From: Burkholderiales bacterium | GTDB taxonomy: Bacteria; Pseudomonadota; Gammaproteobacteria; Burkholderiales; SG8-39 | Assembly: GCA_014860445.1 (NCBI GenBank) | Contig: JACZJT010000032.1 | Span: forward strand, 138,268 to 202,267 | DNA length: 64,000 nt | Reading direction: 5' to 3' | Part shown: piece by piece, positions 7,747 through 17,228 of the stretch | Position numbering within the stretch: position 1 is the first letter of the stretch | Layout: each line of letters begins with the position of its first letter | Notes under the pieces: model-generated | The model's input: only the letters and a program-made list of their open reading frames with translations | Database searches by the model: none | What the model was told of the DNA's origin: nothing | Made by a program: the position numbers and the translations under genes

Positions 7747-9536
7747 TAGAACTGCTGACGAACAATATGGCGCCCCTGATGTTCGGGGCGCTGGTGATTT
7801 TCCTGCTGGTCGGCTATCCGGTTGCTTTTGCGCTCGCCGCCAACGGCGTGCTGTTCGGCTTGATCGGCATCGAACTCGGCTTGCTGCATCCCGCGCTGTT
7901 TCAGGCCTTGCCGCAGCGCATCTGGGCGGTGATGTACAACGACACCCTGCTCGCCGTACCGTTTTTCACCTTCATGGGCCTGATCCTGGAACGCAGCGGC
8001 ATGGCCGAGGACCTGCTGGACACCGTCGGCCAGTTGTTTGGGCCCTTGCGCGGCGGCCTCGCTTTAGCGGTGGTACTGGTGGGCGCGCTGCTTGCCGCGA
8101 CCACTGGCGTGGTGGCGGCGTCTGTGATCTCGATGGGGCTGATATCCCTGCCCATCATGCTGCGCTACGGTTACGACCGGCGCCTGGCCTGCGGTGCAAT
8201 CGCGGCCTCTGGAACGCTGGCGCAGATCATTCCGCCCTCGCTGGTGCTGATCGTCATGGCCGACCAGTTGGGCAAATCGGTGGGTGACATGTACGCCGGC
8301 GCCTTTTTGCCGGGTATGGTGCTCACCGGTCTGTACGTCTCCTATGTCGTGGGCGTGGCGATATTCAAACCTTCATGGGCGCCGGCGCTGCCCAAGGAAG
8401 CGCGCACCTTTCGCGAGCCCGACGGCGGCAGCGGCGTGGCCTCGCTGATCGTACTCGTAGTCGTTGCGGCGGTCGTTTCGATCGCGTTTTCAAAGTACCA
8501 CTACCCGCCCGATGCGCCCCTGGACGAACTGCTGGTGGTCTCGACGGCGGTCGGGGTCGGCGTCGCGTTTACAGCAGCGGTGATCAACCATGTGTTCAAG
8601 ATGGGCTTGCTCTCCAAGATCGCGGCGCGGGTGACTTTCGTGCTGATCCCGCCTCTGGCACTGATCTTTCTGGTGCTGGGTACCATATTCCTGGGCGTAG
8701 CGACGCCCACCGAGGGCGGGGCGATGGGCGCCTCCGGCGCGCTGGCCATGGCGCTCGCTCGCAGGCGCCTTAGCTTTCCGCTGTTGCGCCAGGCCATGGA
8801 TGCGACCGCCAAACTGACTTCCTTCGTGGTGTTCATCCTGGTCGGGGCGCGCGTGTTCAGCCTGACCTTCTATGGCGTCGACGGCCATATCTGGGTCGAG
8901 CACCTGCTGCTCGGGCTGCCCGGCGGCCAGCTCGGCTTCCTTATCGTGGTTAATATCCTGGTGTTCGTGCTTGCGTTCTTCCTCGACTTTTTCGAACTCG
9001 CGTTCATCATCATCCCCTTGCTCGGACCGGTGGCGGAGAAGCTTGGTATCGACCTGATCTGGTTCGGCGTGCTGATGGCGATCAATATGCAGACTTCCTT
9101 CATGCATCCGCCTTTCGGCTTCGCACTGTTCTACTTGCGCAGCGTCGCCCCGGCCAAGGATTATGTGGACCGGCTCAGCGGCAAGCTGACCGCCAAGGTG
9201 ACCACCATGCAGATCTACTGGGGCGCAGTGCCTTTCGTGCTGATCCAGATCATCATGGTCGGATTGGTGATCGCGGTGCCCGATATCGTAGGCGGCGGCA
9301 TGGTGAAAAAGAAAGCTGTCGACACGGACAGCATGCAAATCATGATCCCGGACGCGGCGGTCGGCGCCGGTGCCAAAGGTCAGGATGCAATGCAGGAGGC
9401 CCTCGACAAAGCGTTCGACACGGACGCCGAGCCCGAGCCGCCGCCGGACGCGCAGGATGCAGATAAGGCCGACGCCGACAAACCGGACGCCGCTCCGGCT
9501 GAGTCCGCCGAAAAAGCGCCCAAAGACAAGAAGTAG
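7743..9536 (+). CDS. TRAP transporter large permease (DctM-type)
   Basis: Large, sodium-coupled permease subunit, 597 aa with about 12 or more hydrophobic segments. Landmarks are the N-terminal FGALVIFLLVGYPVAFAL and the conserved GVATPTEGGAMGA and MQTSFMHPPFGFALF stretches. It belongs to the FcbT3-like group of longer large permeases. The last ~70 residues after the final membrane span are strongly charged and Ala/Asp/Pro-rich (DAEPEPPPDAQDADKADA and following), an extension beyond the core fold. Probable substrates of this subgroup are organic acids, including aromatic or 2-oxo acids; not decidable here. Confidence 0.92.
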   Translation: MIELLTNNMAPLMFGALVIFLLVGYPVAFALAANGVLFGLIGIELGLLHPALFQALPQRIWAVMYNDTLLAVPFFTFMGLILERSGMAEDLLDTVGQLFGPLRGGLALAVVLVGALLAATTGVVAASVISMGLISLPIMLRYGYDRRLACGAIAASGTLAQIIPPSLVLIVMADQLGKSVGDMYAGAFLPGMVLTGLYVSYVVGVAIFKPSWAPALPKEARTFREPDGGSGVASLIVLVVVAAVVSIAFSKYHYPPDAPLDELLVVSTAVGVGVAFTAAVINHVFKMGLLSKIAARVTFVLIPPLALIFLVLGTIFLGVATPTEGGAMGASGALAMALARRRLSFPLLRQAMDATAKLTSFVVFILVGARVFSLTFYGVDGHIWVEHLLLGLPGGQLGFLIVVNILVFVLAFFLDFFELAFIIIPLLGPVAEKLGIDLIWFGVLMAINMQTSFMHPPFGFALFYLRSVAPAKDYVDRLSGKLTAKVTTMQIYWGAVPFVLIQIIMVGLVIAVPDIVGGGMVKKKAVDTDSMQIMIPDAAVGAGAKGQDAMQEALDKAFDTDAEPEPPPDAQDADKADADKPDAAPAESAEKAPKDKK

Positions 9537-9573
9537 CGCGAGCGCAGTCGAGCAAGGCCTGATCGGCAGGCAT

Positions 9574-9608
9574 AAAAAAACCCCGCGCAAGCGGGGTTTT
9601 TCTTGGGC
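9574..9608. terminator. Bidirectional intrinsic terminator between permease and binding-protein genes
   Basis: Stem CCCCGC/GCGGGG (9581-9596) with loop GCAA, flanked by an A-run on the left and a T-run on the right, so it can stop transcription on both strands. It lies between the convergent large permease and binding-protein genes. Its right arm is an exact 18-base inverted match to the terminator at 11011-11045. Confidence 0.85.
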
Positions 9609-9646
9609 AGGCCGGGGCGAACCCCGGACCCACGGCGCAGTCGAAC

Positions 9647-10759
9647 TTACTTCTTCTTCGAGCGTTGCGCGCTGCGCTGAGCCGCACCCATGAAGCCGTC
9701 GAAGCGGCTTTCCGCGAGCGAGAACCACTGGATCTGTTCGTCGCGGAATTTCTTCCACGGCTCATAGACCTTCTTGAATTTTTCGTTCTTCTCCGCGATC
9801 CCGTCATAAACTTCCGTGGTGGCCTTGTAGCAGGCCGCCATGATTTCGTTTGAGAACGGCCGCAGCTTGACGCCGTTGGCGATCAGCCGCTTCAACGCCG
9901 GCGGATTGAGCGCATCGTACTTCGCCAGCATCGATACGTTTGCAGCGGCACAGGCCGATTCCAGGACCGCCTGGTATTCCTTGGGCAGGGCTTCCCATGC
10001 TTTCAGGTTCACCAGCAGGTCGAGCTCGGGACCGCCTTCCCACCAGCCCGGATAGTAGTAATACTTCGCCACCTTGTAGAAGCCGAGCTTCTCGTCGTCA
10101 TACGGACCGACCCATTCCGCACCGTCGATGGTGCCTTTTTCCAGCGCCGGGTAGACGTCGCCGCCGGCGATCATCTGCGGCACCACGCCGAGTTTGGCCA
10201 GCGGCAGGCCGCCGGTTCCGCCGACGCGGAATTTCAGACCCTTCAAATCGGCTACGGTCTTGACTTCCTTGCGGAACCAGCCGCCCATCTGGGAGCCGGT
10301 ATTGCCCGCAGCGAAATTGATGATGTTGTAGCCTTTGAAGAAATCCTGCATCAATTCCTTGCCGCCGCCGTGCATGGTCCAGGCATTCTGCTGGCGTGCG
10401 TTCATGCCGAACGGAAGGGCGCAGGACAGGGCAAACGTGGGGTCCTTGCCGAAGTAGTAATACGTCGCGGTATGTCCGCACTCGACCGTATTGTTCTGCA
10501 CTGCATCCAGGACCTGCAATCCGCCTACGATTTCACCGGCTGCGAACACCTTGATGGTGAACTTTCCGCCCGTCGCGGCCGATACGCGCTGGGAGATCTC
10601 CTCCATACCGCCGTACAGGGTCGCCAGGCTCTTCGGCCAGCTTCCGGCCATGCGCCAGGATACGGTTGGGGATTGCGCCTTGACTACTGCCGGCGCGGCT
10701 ACGGCCGCGCCTGCGGCCAAACCGAGGCCGGCTTTTTTCAGGAATGAACGACGTTGCAT
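9647..10759 (-). CDS. TRAP transporter solute-binding protein, copy 1 (DctP/TakP-like, Tat-exported)
   Basis: Periplasmic substrate-capture subunit, 370 aa. The N-terminus MQRRSFLKKAGLGLAAGAAV is a twin-arginine signal, cut near VVKAQ. The mature protein carries TakP/FcbT1 family hallmarks (YYYFGKDPTFALSCALPFG, GTIDGAEWVGPYDDEKLGF, YYYPGWWEGGPELDLLVN). A GAGGAG ribosome-binding site sits about seven bases before the ATG. It is highly similar by eye, end to end, to the next gene upstream, so this is a tandem duplication. It is convergent with its permeases. Homologues bind 2-oxo acids or aromatic acids. Confidence 0.92.
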   Translation of the reverse strand: MQRRSFLKKAGLGLAAGAAVAAPAVVKAQSPTVSWRMAGSWPKSLATLYGGMEEISQRVSAATGGKFTIKVFAAGEIVGGLQVLDAVQNNTVECGHTATYYYFGKDPTFALSCALPFGMNARQQNAWTMHGGGKELMQDFFKGYNIINFAAGNTGSQMGGWFRKEVKTVADLKGLKFRVGGTGGLPLAKLGVVPQMIAGGDVYPALEKGTIDGAEWVGPYDDEKLGFYKVAKYYYYPGWWEGGPELDLLVNLKAWEALPKEYQAVLESACAAANVSMLAKYDALNPPALKRLIANGVKLRPFSNEIMAACYKATTEVYDGIAEKNEKFKKVYEPWKKFRDEQIQWFSLAESRFDGFMGAAQRSAQRSKKK

Positions 10760-11088
10760 AGTGGTCTCCTCATATTGGTCTACTAGGTTTTTTTGTGGTG
10801 ATGCCGCTTACTGAGACTCAGTTCGCGTGCGCCCATTGTGCCGGATCATTGGGAAAACTGCCACACCCTTGTCTTGGCCAGAAGGGGGCGGTTTATCCCG
10901 GCTCACGCGAGGCGAAGCACTATTGCGGCAAACGACGGTCGGGAGTGGCTTGTCGCGAACGAGTTGGCGGTGCTCAGCGCCAATGTAAAGATCGGATGTT
11001 TCGGCGCGCAGCCCAAGAAAAACCCCGCGCAGGCGGGGTTTTTCTAATCAAATGGAGCCGGATCCGTTGCGGATCCGGCAAAGCGAGC
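10760..11088. other. Gene-free spacer between the two binding-protein genes
   Basis: About 330 bases with the upstream region of copy 1 (its promoter is expected here but I cannot place it firmly) and the terminator of copy 2 at 11011-11045. No convincing coding potential is seen. Confidence 0.5.
11011..11045. terminator. Intrinsic terminator after binding-protein copy 2
   Basis: Stem ACCCCGC/GCGGGGT around loop GCAG/GCA, with A-rich left and T-rich right flanks, downstream of copy 2 on the minus strand. Bases 11011-11028 are the exact reverse complement of 9591-9608, so copy 1 is bracketed by inverted terminators. Confidence 0.8.
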
Positions 11089-12201
11089 TTATTTCTTCTT
11101 CGACCCGCGCTGCTCCATGCGTTGTGCCGCGACCATGAAGTTGTCGTAGCGGTTTTCCGCGATAGAGAACCACTGCACCTGGTCATTGCGGAAATTGACC
11201 ATGGCGCCGTAGATCTTCTTGAAATTGGCGTTCTTGGCCGAGATTTCCGCGGCGACCTCGCTGGCGGCTTTGTAGCAAGCCGCCAGAATCTCGTTCGAGA
11301 AAGGCCGCAGTTTGACGCCGTTTGCGATCAGCCGCTTCAGCGCAGGAGGATTGAGCTGGTCGTACTTCGCCAGCATGTGTATATTCGCCTCCGCGCACGC
11401 CGCTTCGAGGATCTCCTGGTATTCCTTGGGCAGCGCTTCCCACGCCTTGATATTCACCAGCAGATCGAGTTCCGGACCGCCTTCCCACCAGCCAGGGTAG
11501 TAGTAATACTTCGCCACCTTGTAGAAGCCGAGTTTCTCGTCGTCATAGGGGCCAACCCATTCCGCGCCGTCGATGGTGCCCTTTTCCAGCGCAGGATAAA
11601 CGTCGCCGCCGGCGATCTGCTGCGGCACCACGCCGAGCTTGCTCAGCGCCAGTCCGGCGAAGCCGCTGACGCGGAACTTGACGCCCTTGAGATCAGCAAC
11701 CGTCTTGATTTCCTTGCGGAACCATCCACCCATCTGCGCACCGGTATTGCCCGCGGAGAACTGCATGACGTTGTAGGTCTTGTAGAACTCACGCATCAGT
11801 TCCTTGCCGCCGCCGTAATACATCCAGGCATTCTGCTGGCGCGCATTCGGGCCGAAGGGGACTGCGCAGGAGAGCGCAAACGTGGGGTCCTTGCCGAAGT
11901 AGTAATAGGTCGCTGTATGCCCGCATTCCACCGTGCCATTCTGGACCGCATCGAGCACCTGCAGCCCGCCTACGATTTCGCCGGCGGCGAACACCTTGAT
12001 ATTGAACTTGCCGCCGGTCGCACCCGATACGCGTTTGGCGATTTGTTCCATGCCGCCGTAAAGGGTTTCCAGGCTCTTGGGCCAGCTTCCTACCATGCGC
12101 CACTGCACGGTGGGGGACTGCGCCTTGACGATGCTTGGCGCGACGGCCGCGCCTGCAGCCAATCCGAGGCCGGCTTTTTTCAGAAATGAACGACGTTGCA
12201 T
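11089..12201 (-). CDS. TRAP transporter solute-binding protein, copy 2 (DctP/TakP-like, Tat-exported)
   Basis: A second 370-aa periplasmic binding protein, with the same twin-arginine leader (MQRRSFLKKAGLGLAAGAA) and nearly the same sequence as copy 1. Differences include ERVSGATGG-type changes, MYYGGGKELMREF for MHGGGKELMQDF, and FRVSGFAGLALSK for FRVGGTGGLPLAK, the last near the expected ligand pocket. The start is the ATG at 12201, preceded by a good AAGGAG site; the frame is open 16 codons further. It has its own terminator, so the two copies can be expressed independently. It may widen or shift ligand range. No second permease pair is seen. Confidence 0.92.
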   Translation of the reverse strand: MQRRSFLKKAGLGLAAGAAVAPSIVKAQSPTVQWRMVGSWPKSLETLYGGMEQIAKRVSGATGGKFNIKVFAAGEIVGGLQVLDAVQNGTVECGHTATYYYFGKDPTFALSCAVPFGPNARQQNAWMYYGGGKELMREFYKTYNVMQFSAGNTGAQMGGWFRKEIKTVADLKGVKFRVSGFAGLALSKLGVVPQQIAGGDVYPALEKGTIDGAEWVGPYDDEKLGFYKVAKYYYYPGWWEGGPELDLLVNIKAWEALPKEYQEILEAACAEANIHMLAKYDQLNPPALKRLIANGVKLRPFSNEILAACYKAASEVAAEISAKNANFKKIYGAMVNFRNDQVQWFSIAENRYDNFMVAAQRMEQRGSKKK

Positions 12202-12441
12202 TGCAAACTCCTTTTCTTTTTTGAAGGGGTAAATTTGTGGCAGCGGCATGCACTGCCCTGCATTGTGTGCACCTGTATTTTACCCCTATTAAAGGTAGGG
12301 GTTTTGTTTCCGCTACCGGCTAGTGCGACCGCCAGCCAGTCTTTTTGGCAGGCGGTTCCAAGGGGCGTGCTGGAGCGGATTGGCGATTTAGGTGGGCGGT
12401 TGCATAATGTCTGCATTGCAAACACAACACGGGGAATCAGC
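12202..12441. other. Divergent intergenic region with two hairpins upstream of alcohol dehydrogenase
   Basis: Between binding-protein copy 2 (minus) and the dehydrogenase (plus). Hairpin one at 12282-12302 (ACCCCTA/TAGGGGT) is followed by TTTTGTTT and looks like an intrinsic terminator reading toward the dehydrogenase. Hairpin two at 12328-12356 pairs ACCGCC with GGCGGT and has a further inner stem. With no plus-strand gene just upstream, the first may be an attenuator or a protein-binding site in the dehydrogenase leader. No coding sequence is seen. Confidence 0.45.
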
Positions 12442-13548
12442 ATGGGACGCAAGTCGAAAGCCGTCGTCTGCCGACAGAACAACGTACCGGTGGTGGTGGA
12501 AGAGATCGAAGTCGATTCGCCGCACCGCGACGAGGTGATGGTCAAGTTGGGGGCATGCGGCGTGTGCCACAGCGATCTGTCCGCCGTCAATGGCACCATC
12601 GGCATGCCCCTGCCGCTGATCCTCGGCCATGAAGGCGCGGGTACCGTGGTCGAAGTGGGCGAAGGCGTGACCGAGTACGCCGTCGGAGACACGGTGATCA
12701 GCTCATTCGTCAACATGTGCGGCAAATGCCGCTACTGCGTCACCGGCCGCCCGCACCTGTGCGACGTCGGCGCCAAGGCGATCATCGCGCTTCCCGACGG
12801 CAGCCTGCGCACGCGCGACGCAGCGGGCAAACCGCTCAATATCTTTTCCGCCTGCGGCGTGATGGCCGAATACGCCACGCTGCACGTCAACAACGTTGTC
12901 AAAATCGCGCCCGGCATGCCGCTGCCGCAGGCGGCGCTGATCAGCTGCGGCGTCATGACCGGTGTGGGCGCGGCGATCAATACCGCGCGCGTGGAAGCGG
13001 GCTCCAGCGTGCTGGTCATCGGCGCAGGCGGCGTGGGGCTCAATGTGATCCAGGGCTGCGCCATCGCCGGCGCGGGCATTATCATCGCGGTGGATCTCGC
13101 CGACAACAAGCTGGAACTGGCGAAGCAATTCGGCGCCACGCATGTGATCAATGCCGGCAAAGAAGAAAATCTGGTCAAGGCGGTGAAAAAGCTCACCGGC
13201 GGCGGCGCGGACTATGCGTTCGAATGCATCGGCATGGGCAAGATGGTCGAGCAGGCCTTCCGCGCGGTGCGCAAGGGCGGCACGGCGCTGGTGGTCGGCG
13301 TTGCGCGCGGCGAAGACAATACCTCGATCAAGACCGCGTCGATCACCTTCGAGGAAAAGACACTCACCGGCAGCTACTACGGCTCGGCGCGCCCGCGCGA
13401 GGATTTCCCGCGGCTGATCGCGCTGTATCAGGCGAAGAAACTCAAGCTGGACGAACTGATCACGCGCACCTACAGGATTGAAGAGGCGGCGCAGGCGTTT
13501 GCCGACCTCGAAGCGGGGCGCAACGCTCGCGGCGTGATTGTGTTCTAG
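12442..13548 (+). CDS. Zinc-dependent alcohol dehydrogenase (MDR family)
   Basis: A 368-aa NAD(P)-dependent medium-chain dehydrogenase. Catalytic zinc ligands lie in GVCHSDL and GHEGAG; the structural-zinc cysteine cluster is CGKCRYCVTGRPHLC; the nucleotide-binding loop is VIGAGGVGLN. The length and the ATVEVG/NMCGKC pattern are nearest to the class III-like group acting on alcohols or hydroxy compounds. The start is an ATG preceded by GGGGAA; the frame continues upstream without family support. It is followed by the IorAB-like pair, which could oxidise an aldehyde product; this is an inference. Confidence 0.88.
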   Translation: MGRKSKAVVCRQNNVPVVVEEIEVDSPHRDEVMVKLGACGVCHSDLSAVNGTIGMPLPLILGHEGAGTVVEVGEGVTEYAVGDTVISSFVNMCGKCRYCVTGRPHLCDVGAKAIIALPDGSLRTRDAAGKPLNIFSACGVMAEYATLHVNNVVKIAPGMPLPQAALISCGVMTGVGAAINTARVEAGSSVLVIGAGGVGLNVIQGCAIAGAGIIIAVDLADNKLELAKQFGATHVINAGKEENLVKAVKKLTGGGADYAFECIGMGKMVEQAFRAVRKGGTALVVGVARGEDNTSIKTASITFEEKTLTGSYYGSARPREDFPRLIALYQAKKLKLDELITRTYRIEEAAQAFADLEAGRNARGVIVF

Positions 13549-13567
13549 AATTTTGTTACGACAGGAG

Positions 13568-13586
13568 GCGCGCGCATTGCGCGCGC
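13568..13586. other. GC-only hairpin between alcohol dehydrogenase and the 2Fe-2S subunit gene
   Basis: An 8-base perfect stem GCGCGCGC/GCGCGCGC around ATT. There is no T-run, so it is not a classic terminator. It could stabilise mRNA ends or cause partial termination in the operon. Confidence 0.35.
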
Positions 13587-13636
13587 GGACCTGACCGCGT
13601 AGCGACGAAGTCATCGGCAACCAGGGAGGAATCCGA

Positions 13637-14104
<468 letters not shown>

Positions 14105-14106
14105 GC

Positions 14107-16242
14107 ATGAATGCCCTATTCAACGCATCGCGCCGCAGCTTCCTCAAGACCTCGGCGCTGGCCGGTGGCGGGCTGGTGCTCGGTTTCACGCTGCCGGGCG
14201 CTACGCGTCTGGCGCAAGCGGCTTCCGTATTCAGCCCCAACGCCTATCTGCGCATCGCTACGGACAATCACATCACCGTGATCTGCGGCTTGTCGGAAAT
14301 GGGGCAGGGTGTGCACACCGCGATACCGATGCTGGTGGCGGAGGAACTCGACGCCGACTGGTCGAAGGTGAGCGTAGTGCAGGCGCCGGCCGATCCCGCG
14401 TTCAACAATCCGATTTTCGGCATGCAGGCGACCGGCGGTTCGACCTCGGTGCGCGGGCACTGGGAGCCGATGCGCAAGGCGGGCGCCGCCGCGCGCGCCA
14501 TGCTGGTCGCCGCGGCGGCAAAAAAATGGAAAGCCGACCCGGCGGATTGCCGCACCGAGAACGGCATGGTCATACACAAGAGCGGCAAGAAGCTCTCCTA
14601 TGGACGGCTTGCCCATGCCGCAGGCAGGCAGGCGGTGCCGGCAAAACCGGATCTCAAGCATCCGAAGGATTTCAGGATTCTCGGAACGGAGCGCAATCGT
14701 CTGGACACGCCGGCCAAGGTGAACGGCAGCGCCAAGTTCGGACTGGACGTGCGTCTGCCCGGGATGCTGATCGCGGTGATGGCCCGCCCGCCGGTGCCCG
14801 GCGGCAAGCTGGTATCGGTGGACGAGAGCAAGGCGAAAGCGATACCCGGGGTGAGGCAGGTGATCACGATCCCCAGCGGTGTCGCCGTGCTCGCCGATGG
14901 TTTCTGGGCAGCGAAAAAGGGGCGCGATGCGCTCGCGATCAAATGGGACGACGGTGCGCATGCCACGCTGTCCTCGGAGGGCGTCTCGAAGATGCTGGCA
15001 GAGGGTGCAGCCAAAGGCGGCGCGGTGGCGCGCAGCGAGGGCGACGCCGGAGCGCCGGCGGCGAAGCGGCTGGAAGCCGTGTACGAAGCCCCCTATCTCG
15101 CCCACGCCTGCATGGAGCCGATGAACGCCACGGTGTGGGTCAAACCCGGCGCGATCGAAGTCTGGGCCGGCACGCAGTCGCAGGGACCGTCGCAGGGCAT
15201 ACTCGGCAAGGTCGCGGGTGTCGCGCCCGGAAAGGTCAAGGTCAACACCATGTATCTGGGTGGCGGATTCGGCCGGCGCTTTGCCCCGGACTTCACCGTG
15301 GACGCAACGCTGTTGTCGAAGATTTCGGGCAAGCCGGTGAAGCTGGTCTATACCCGCGAAGACGACATGAAGGCGTATTTCTACCGCCCGGCTTCGGTCA
15401 CGCGCTTCAGCGGCGGCCTCGACGCGACCGGCAGGGCGATATCGTTTTCCGCCAGCGTGGCCTCGCCTTCGATCATGGAAGCTTCGGGCTTCATGAAACT
15501 TCCGGCCAGCGGCGTGGACGAAATGGCCGTCGAGGGGATAAAAGATTGCCCCTATGATTTTCCCAATCTGCGCGTCGAGTACGCGAGGCGCGAGCCCGGC
15601 GTGCAGGTCTGGTTCTGGCGCTCGGTGGGACATTCGCAGAACCTGTTTTTCATTGAGAGCTTCGTCGACGAAATGGCCGCCGCCGCGGGCAAGGATCCGT
15701 ACGAATTCCGCCGCGGCCTGCTGGGCAAACAGCCGCGCTACAAAGGCGTGCTCGAACTCGCCGCGCAAAAGGCCGGCTGGGGCAAGCCGCTGCCGCCCGG
15801 CGTGCATCGCGGCATTGCCGTGGCGCAATCCTTCGGCAGCTATGTGGCCGAGGTGGCGGAGGTCTCGGTGGCCAAGGACGGCAAGGTCAAAGTGCACCGC
15901 GTCGTCGGCGCCGTCGACTGCGGCATGACCGTCAACCCGCTGATCGTCAAGCGCCAGATCGAAAGCGCCATTGTCTACGGCCTGAGCGCTGCGCTGTACG
16001 GCAGGATCTCGTTCAAGGACGGTCAGGTGGAGCAGTCGAATTTCCACGACTACCCGGTGCTGCGCATCGACGCAATGCCGGAAGTGGAGGTGCATATCGT
16101 CGCTAGCACGGAAGCGCCCGGCGGCATGGGCGAACCCGGACTGCCTCCGCTTGCGCCGGCGCTCGCGAACGCGATATTCGCCGCCACCGGCAAGCGCGTG
16201 CGCAAACTGCCAATCGACACCGAGCAGCTGAAGCAGGCCTGA
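14107..16242 (+). CDS. Molybdopterin-binding subunit, xanthine dehydrogenase family (IorB-like), Tat-exported
   Basis: A 711-aa catalytic subunit. The N-terminus carries a twin-arginine signal (SRRSFLKTSALAGGG), so the enzyme is probably periplasmic and its 2Fe-2S partner co-exported. Landmarks are GQGVHTAIPMLVAEELD, GGGFGRRFAPDF, and, near the C-terminus, GGMGEPGLPPLAPALANA, where Glu is the conserved active-site base. IorB-type enzymes oxidise N-heterocycles or aldehydes. The alcohol dehydrogenase just upstream suggests an alcohol-aldehyde-acid sequence, but the substrate is not provable. Maturation would need MobA/XdhC-type helpers such as those at 34.1-35.7 kb. Confidence 0.9.
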   Translation: MNALFNASRRSFLKTSALAGGGLVLGFTLPGATRLAQAASVFSPNAYLRIATDNHITVICGLSEMGQGVHTAIPMLVAEELDADWSKVSVVQAPADPAFNNPIFGMQATGGSTSVRGHWEPMRKAGAAARAMLVAAAAKKWKADPADCRTENGMVIHKSGKKLSYGRLAHAAGRQAVPAKPDLKHPKDFRILGTERNRLDTPAKVNGSAKFGLDVRLPGMLIAVMARPPVPGGKLVSVDESKAKAIPGVRQVITIPSGVAVLADGFWAAKKGRDALAIKWDDGAHATLSSEGVSKMLAEGAAKGGAVARSEGDAGAPAAKRLEAVYEAPYLAHACMEPMNATVWVKPGAIEVWAGTQSQGPSQGILGKVAGVAPGKVKVNTMYLGGGFGRRFAPDFTVDATLLSKISGKPVKLVYTREDDMKAYFYRPASVTRFSGGLDATGRAISFSASVASPSIMEASGFMKLPASGVDEMAVEGIKDCPYDFPNLRVEYARREPGVQVWFWRSVGHSQNLFFIESFVDEMAAAAGKDPYEFRRGLLGKQPRYKGVLELAAQKAGWGKPLPPGVHRGIAVAQSFGSYVAEVAEVSVAKDGKVKVHRVVGAVDCGMTVNPLIVKRQIESAIVYGLSAALYGRISFKDGQVEQSNFHDYPVLRIDAMPEVEVHIVASTEAPGGMGEPGLPPLAPALANAIFAATGKRVRKLPIDTEQLKQA

Positions 16243-16292
16243 ATTGCGATAGCGGGGGCGCATGGTCGCCGCGTGCAGTACCATACGCGGCG

Positions 16293-17228
16293 ATGCAGCT
16301 GCCCTTCATTTCAGCGGAACAGGTTCATGCCGCGCTCGATTACAAACGCCTCGCCGACGCGCTGCGCGAGGCGTTTCGCGCGGGCTGTGTTGCGCCGCTG
16401 CGCCATGTGCACGATGTCACCGGCGCGGGCGACCGGCTGCTGCTGATGCCGGCCTGGCGTCCGGGCCAGGACCTCGGCGTGAAATTGGTCACGGTGTTTC
16501 CGCGCAATCGCGAGCGCGGCCTTGCCACGGTATCGGCGCTGTACATATTGCTCGACGCCGCCACCGGACATCCGCGTGCGCTGATCGACGGCGAAGCGCT
16601 CACGCTGCGGCGCACTGCCGCGGCGTCGGCGCTCGCATCGACTTATCTGGCGCGCAAGGACAGCTCCGCATTGCTGATCGTAGGCGCCGGCGCACTCGCC
16701 CCGCATATGGCGCGCGCACACTGCGCGCTGCGTCCGATCAAAAAACTGCTGCTCTGGGGGCGAAGTTCGGAACGCGCGCAGGCACTCGCGGCGCGATTGC
16801 GCGATGAGGGCCTGCCGGCACAGGCGCTGGCAAATCTGGAGCAGGGGCTGGCCGGGGCCGACATTGTCAGCTGCGCCACGACGGCCATCGATCCCGTGCT
16901 TCGCGGCGCCTTGATCCGCGCCGGCACGCATGTGGACCTGGTCGGGGGCTTTACGCCGCAGATGCGCGAAGCCGACGACGCATTGATCAGGTGCGCCGAG
17001 ATCTTCGTCGATACCTATGCCGGCGCGCTGAAGGAGGCAGGCGACCTGGTGCAGCCCCTGGCGAGCGGCGCGCTGGCGCGCGAGCGGGTGCGCGCCGAAC
17101 TGGCGGAGCTCGTCGCCGGCGCACATCCGGGCAGGCGCGGCGCCGGGGAGATCACGCTGTTCAAATCGGTAGGGACCGCGCTGGAAGATTTATGCGCCGC
17201 GCGTCTGGTGCTGGAAACTCAGGTATAG
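16293..17228 (+). CDS. Ornithine cyclodeaminase / mu-crystallin family protein
   Basis: A 311-aa NAD(P)-dependent enzyme of a family that includes ornithine cyclodeaminases, imino-acid reductases and alanine dehydrogenases. Landmarks are LTLRRTAAASALASTYLA around the substrate site, the Rossmann glycine motif IVGAGALAPH and the NAD pocket DIVSCATTA. True ornithine cyclodeaminase and the reductases of this family differ in a few residues that I cannot resolve by eye. It lies 50 bases after the IorB-like gene and its 3' end overlaps convergent coxG by ten bases. Confidence 0.8.
   Translation: MQLPFISAEQVHAALDYKRLADALREAFRAGCVAPLRHVHDVTGAGDRLLLMPAWRPGQDLGVKLVTVFPRNRERGLATVSALYILLDAATGHPRALIDGEALTLRRTAAASALASTYLARKDSSALLIVGAGALAPHMARAHCALRPIKKLLLWGRSSERAQALAARLRDEGLPAQALANLEQGLAGADIVSCATTAIDPVLRGALIRAGTHVDLVGGFTPQMREADDALIRCAEIFVDTYAGALKEAGDLVQPLASGALARERVRAELAELVAGAHPGRRGAGEITLFKSVGTALEDLCAARLVLETQV

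Noticed and set aside
13568-13586. Rho-independent terminator between the alcohol dehydrogenase and IorA-like genes
   Set aside because: A perfect GC hairpin but no T-run follows, so it was listed only as a hairpin.
14116-16284. A 722-codon open frame on the minus strand over the IorB-like gene
   Set aside because: It mirrors the plus-strand gene; its composition is His/Arg/Ala-rich as expected of antisense frames in GC-rich DNA, and no motif is present.
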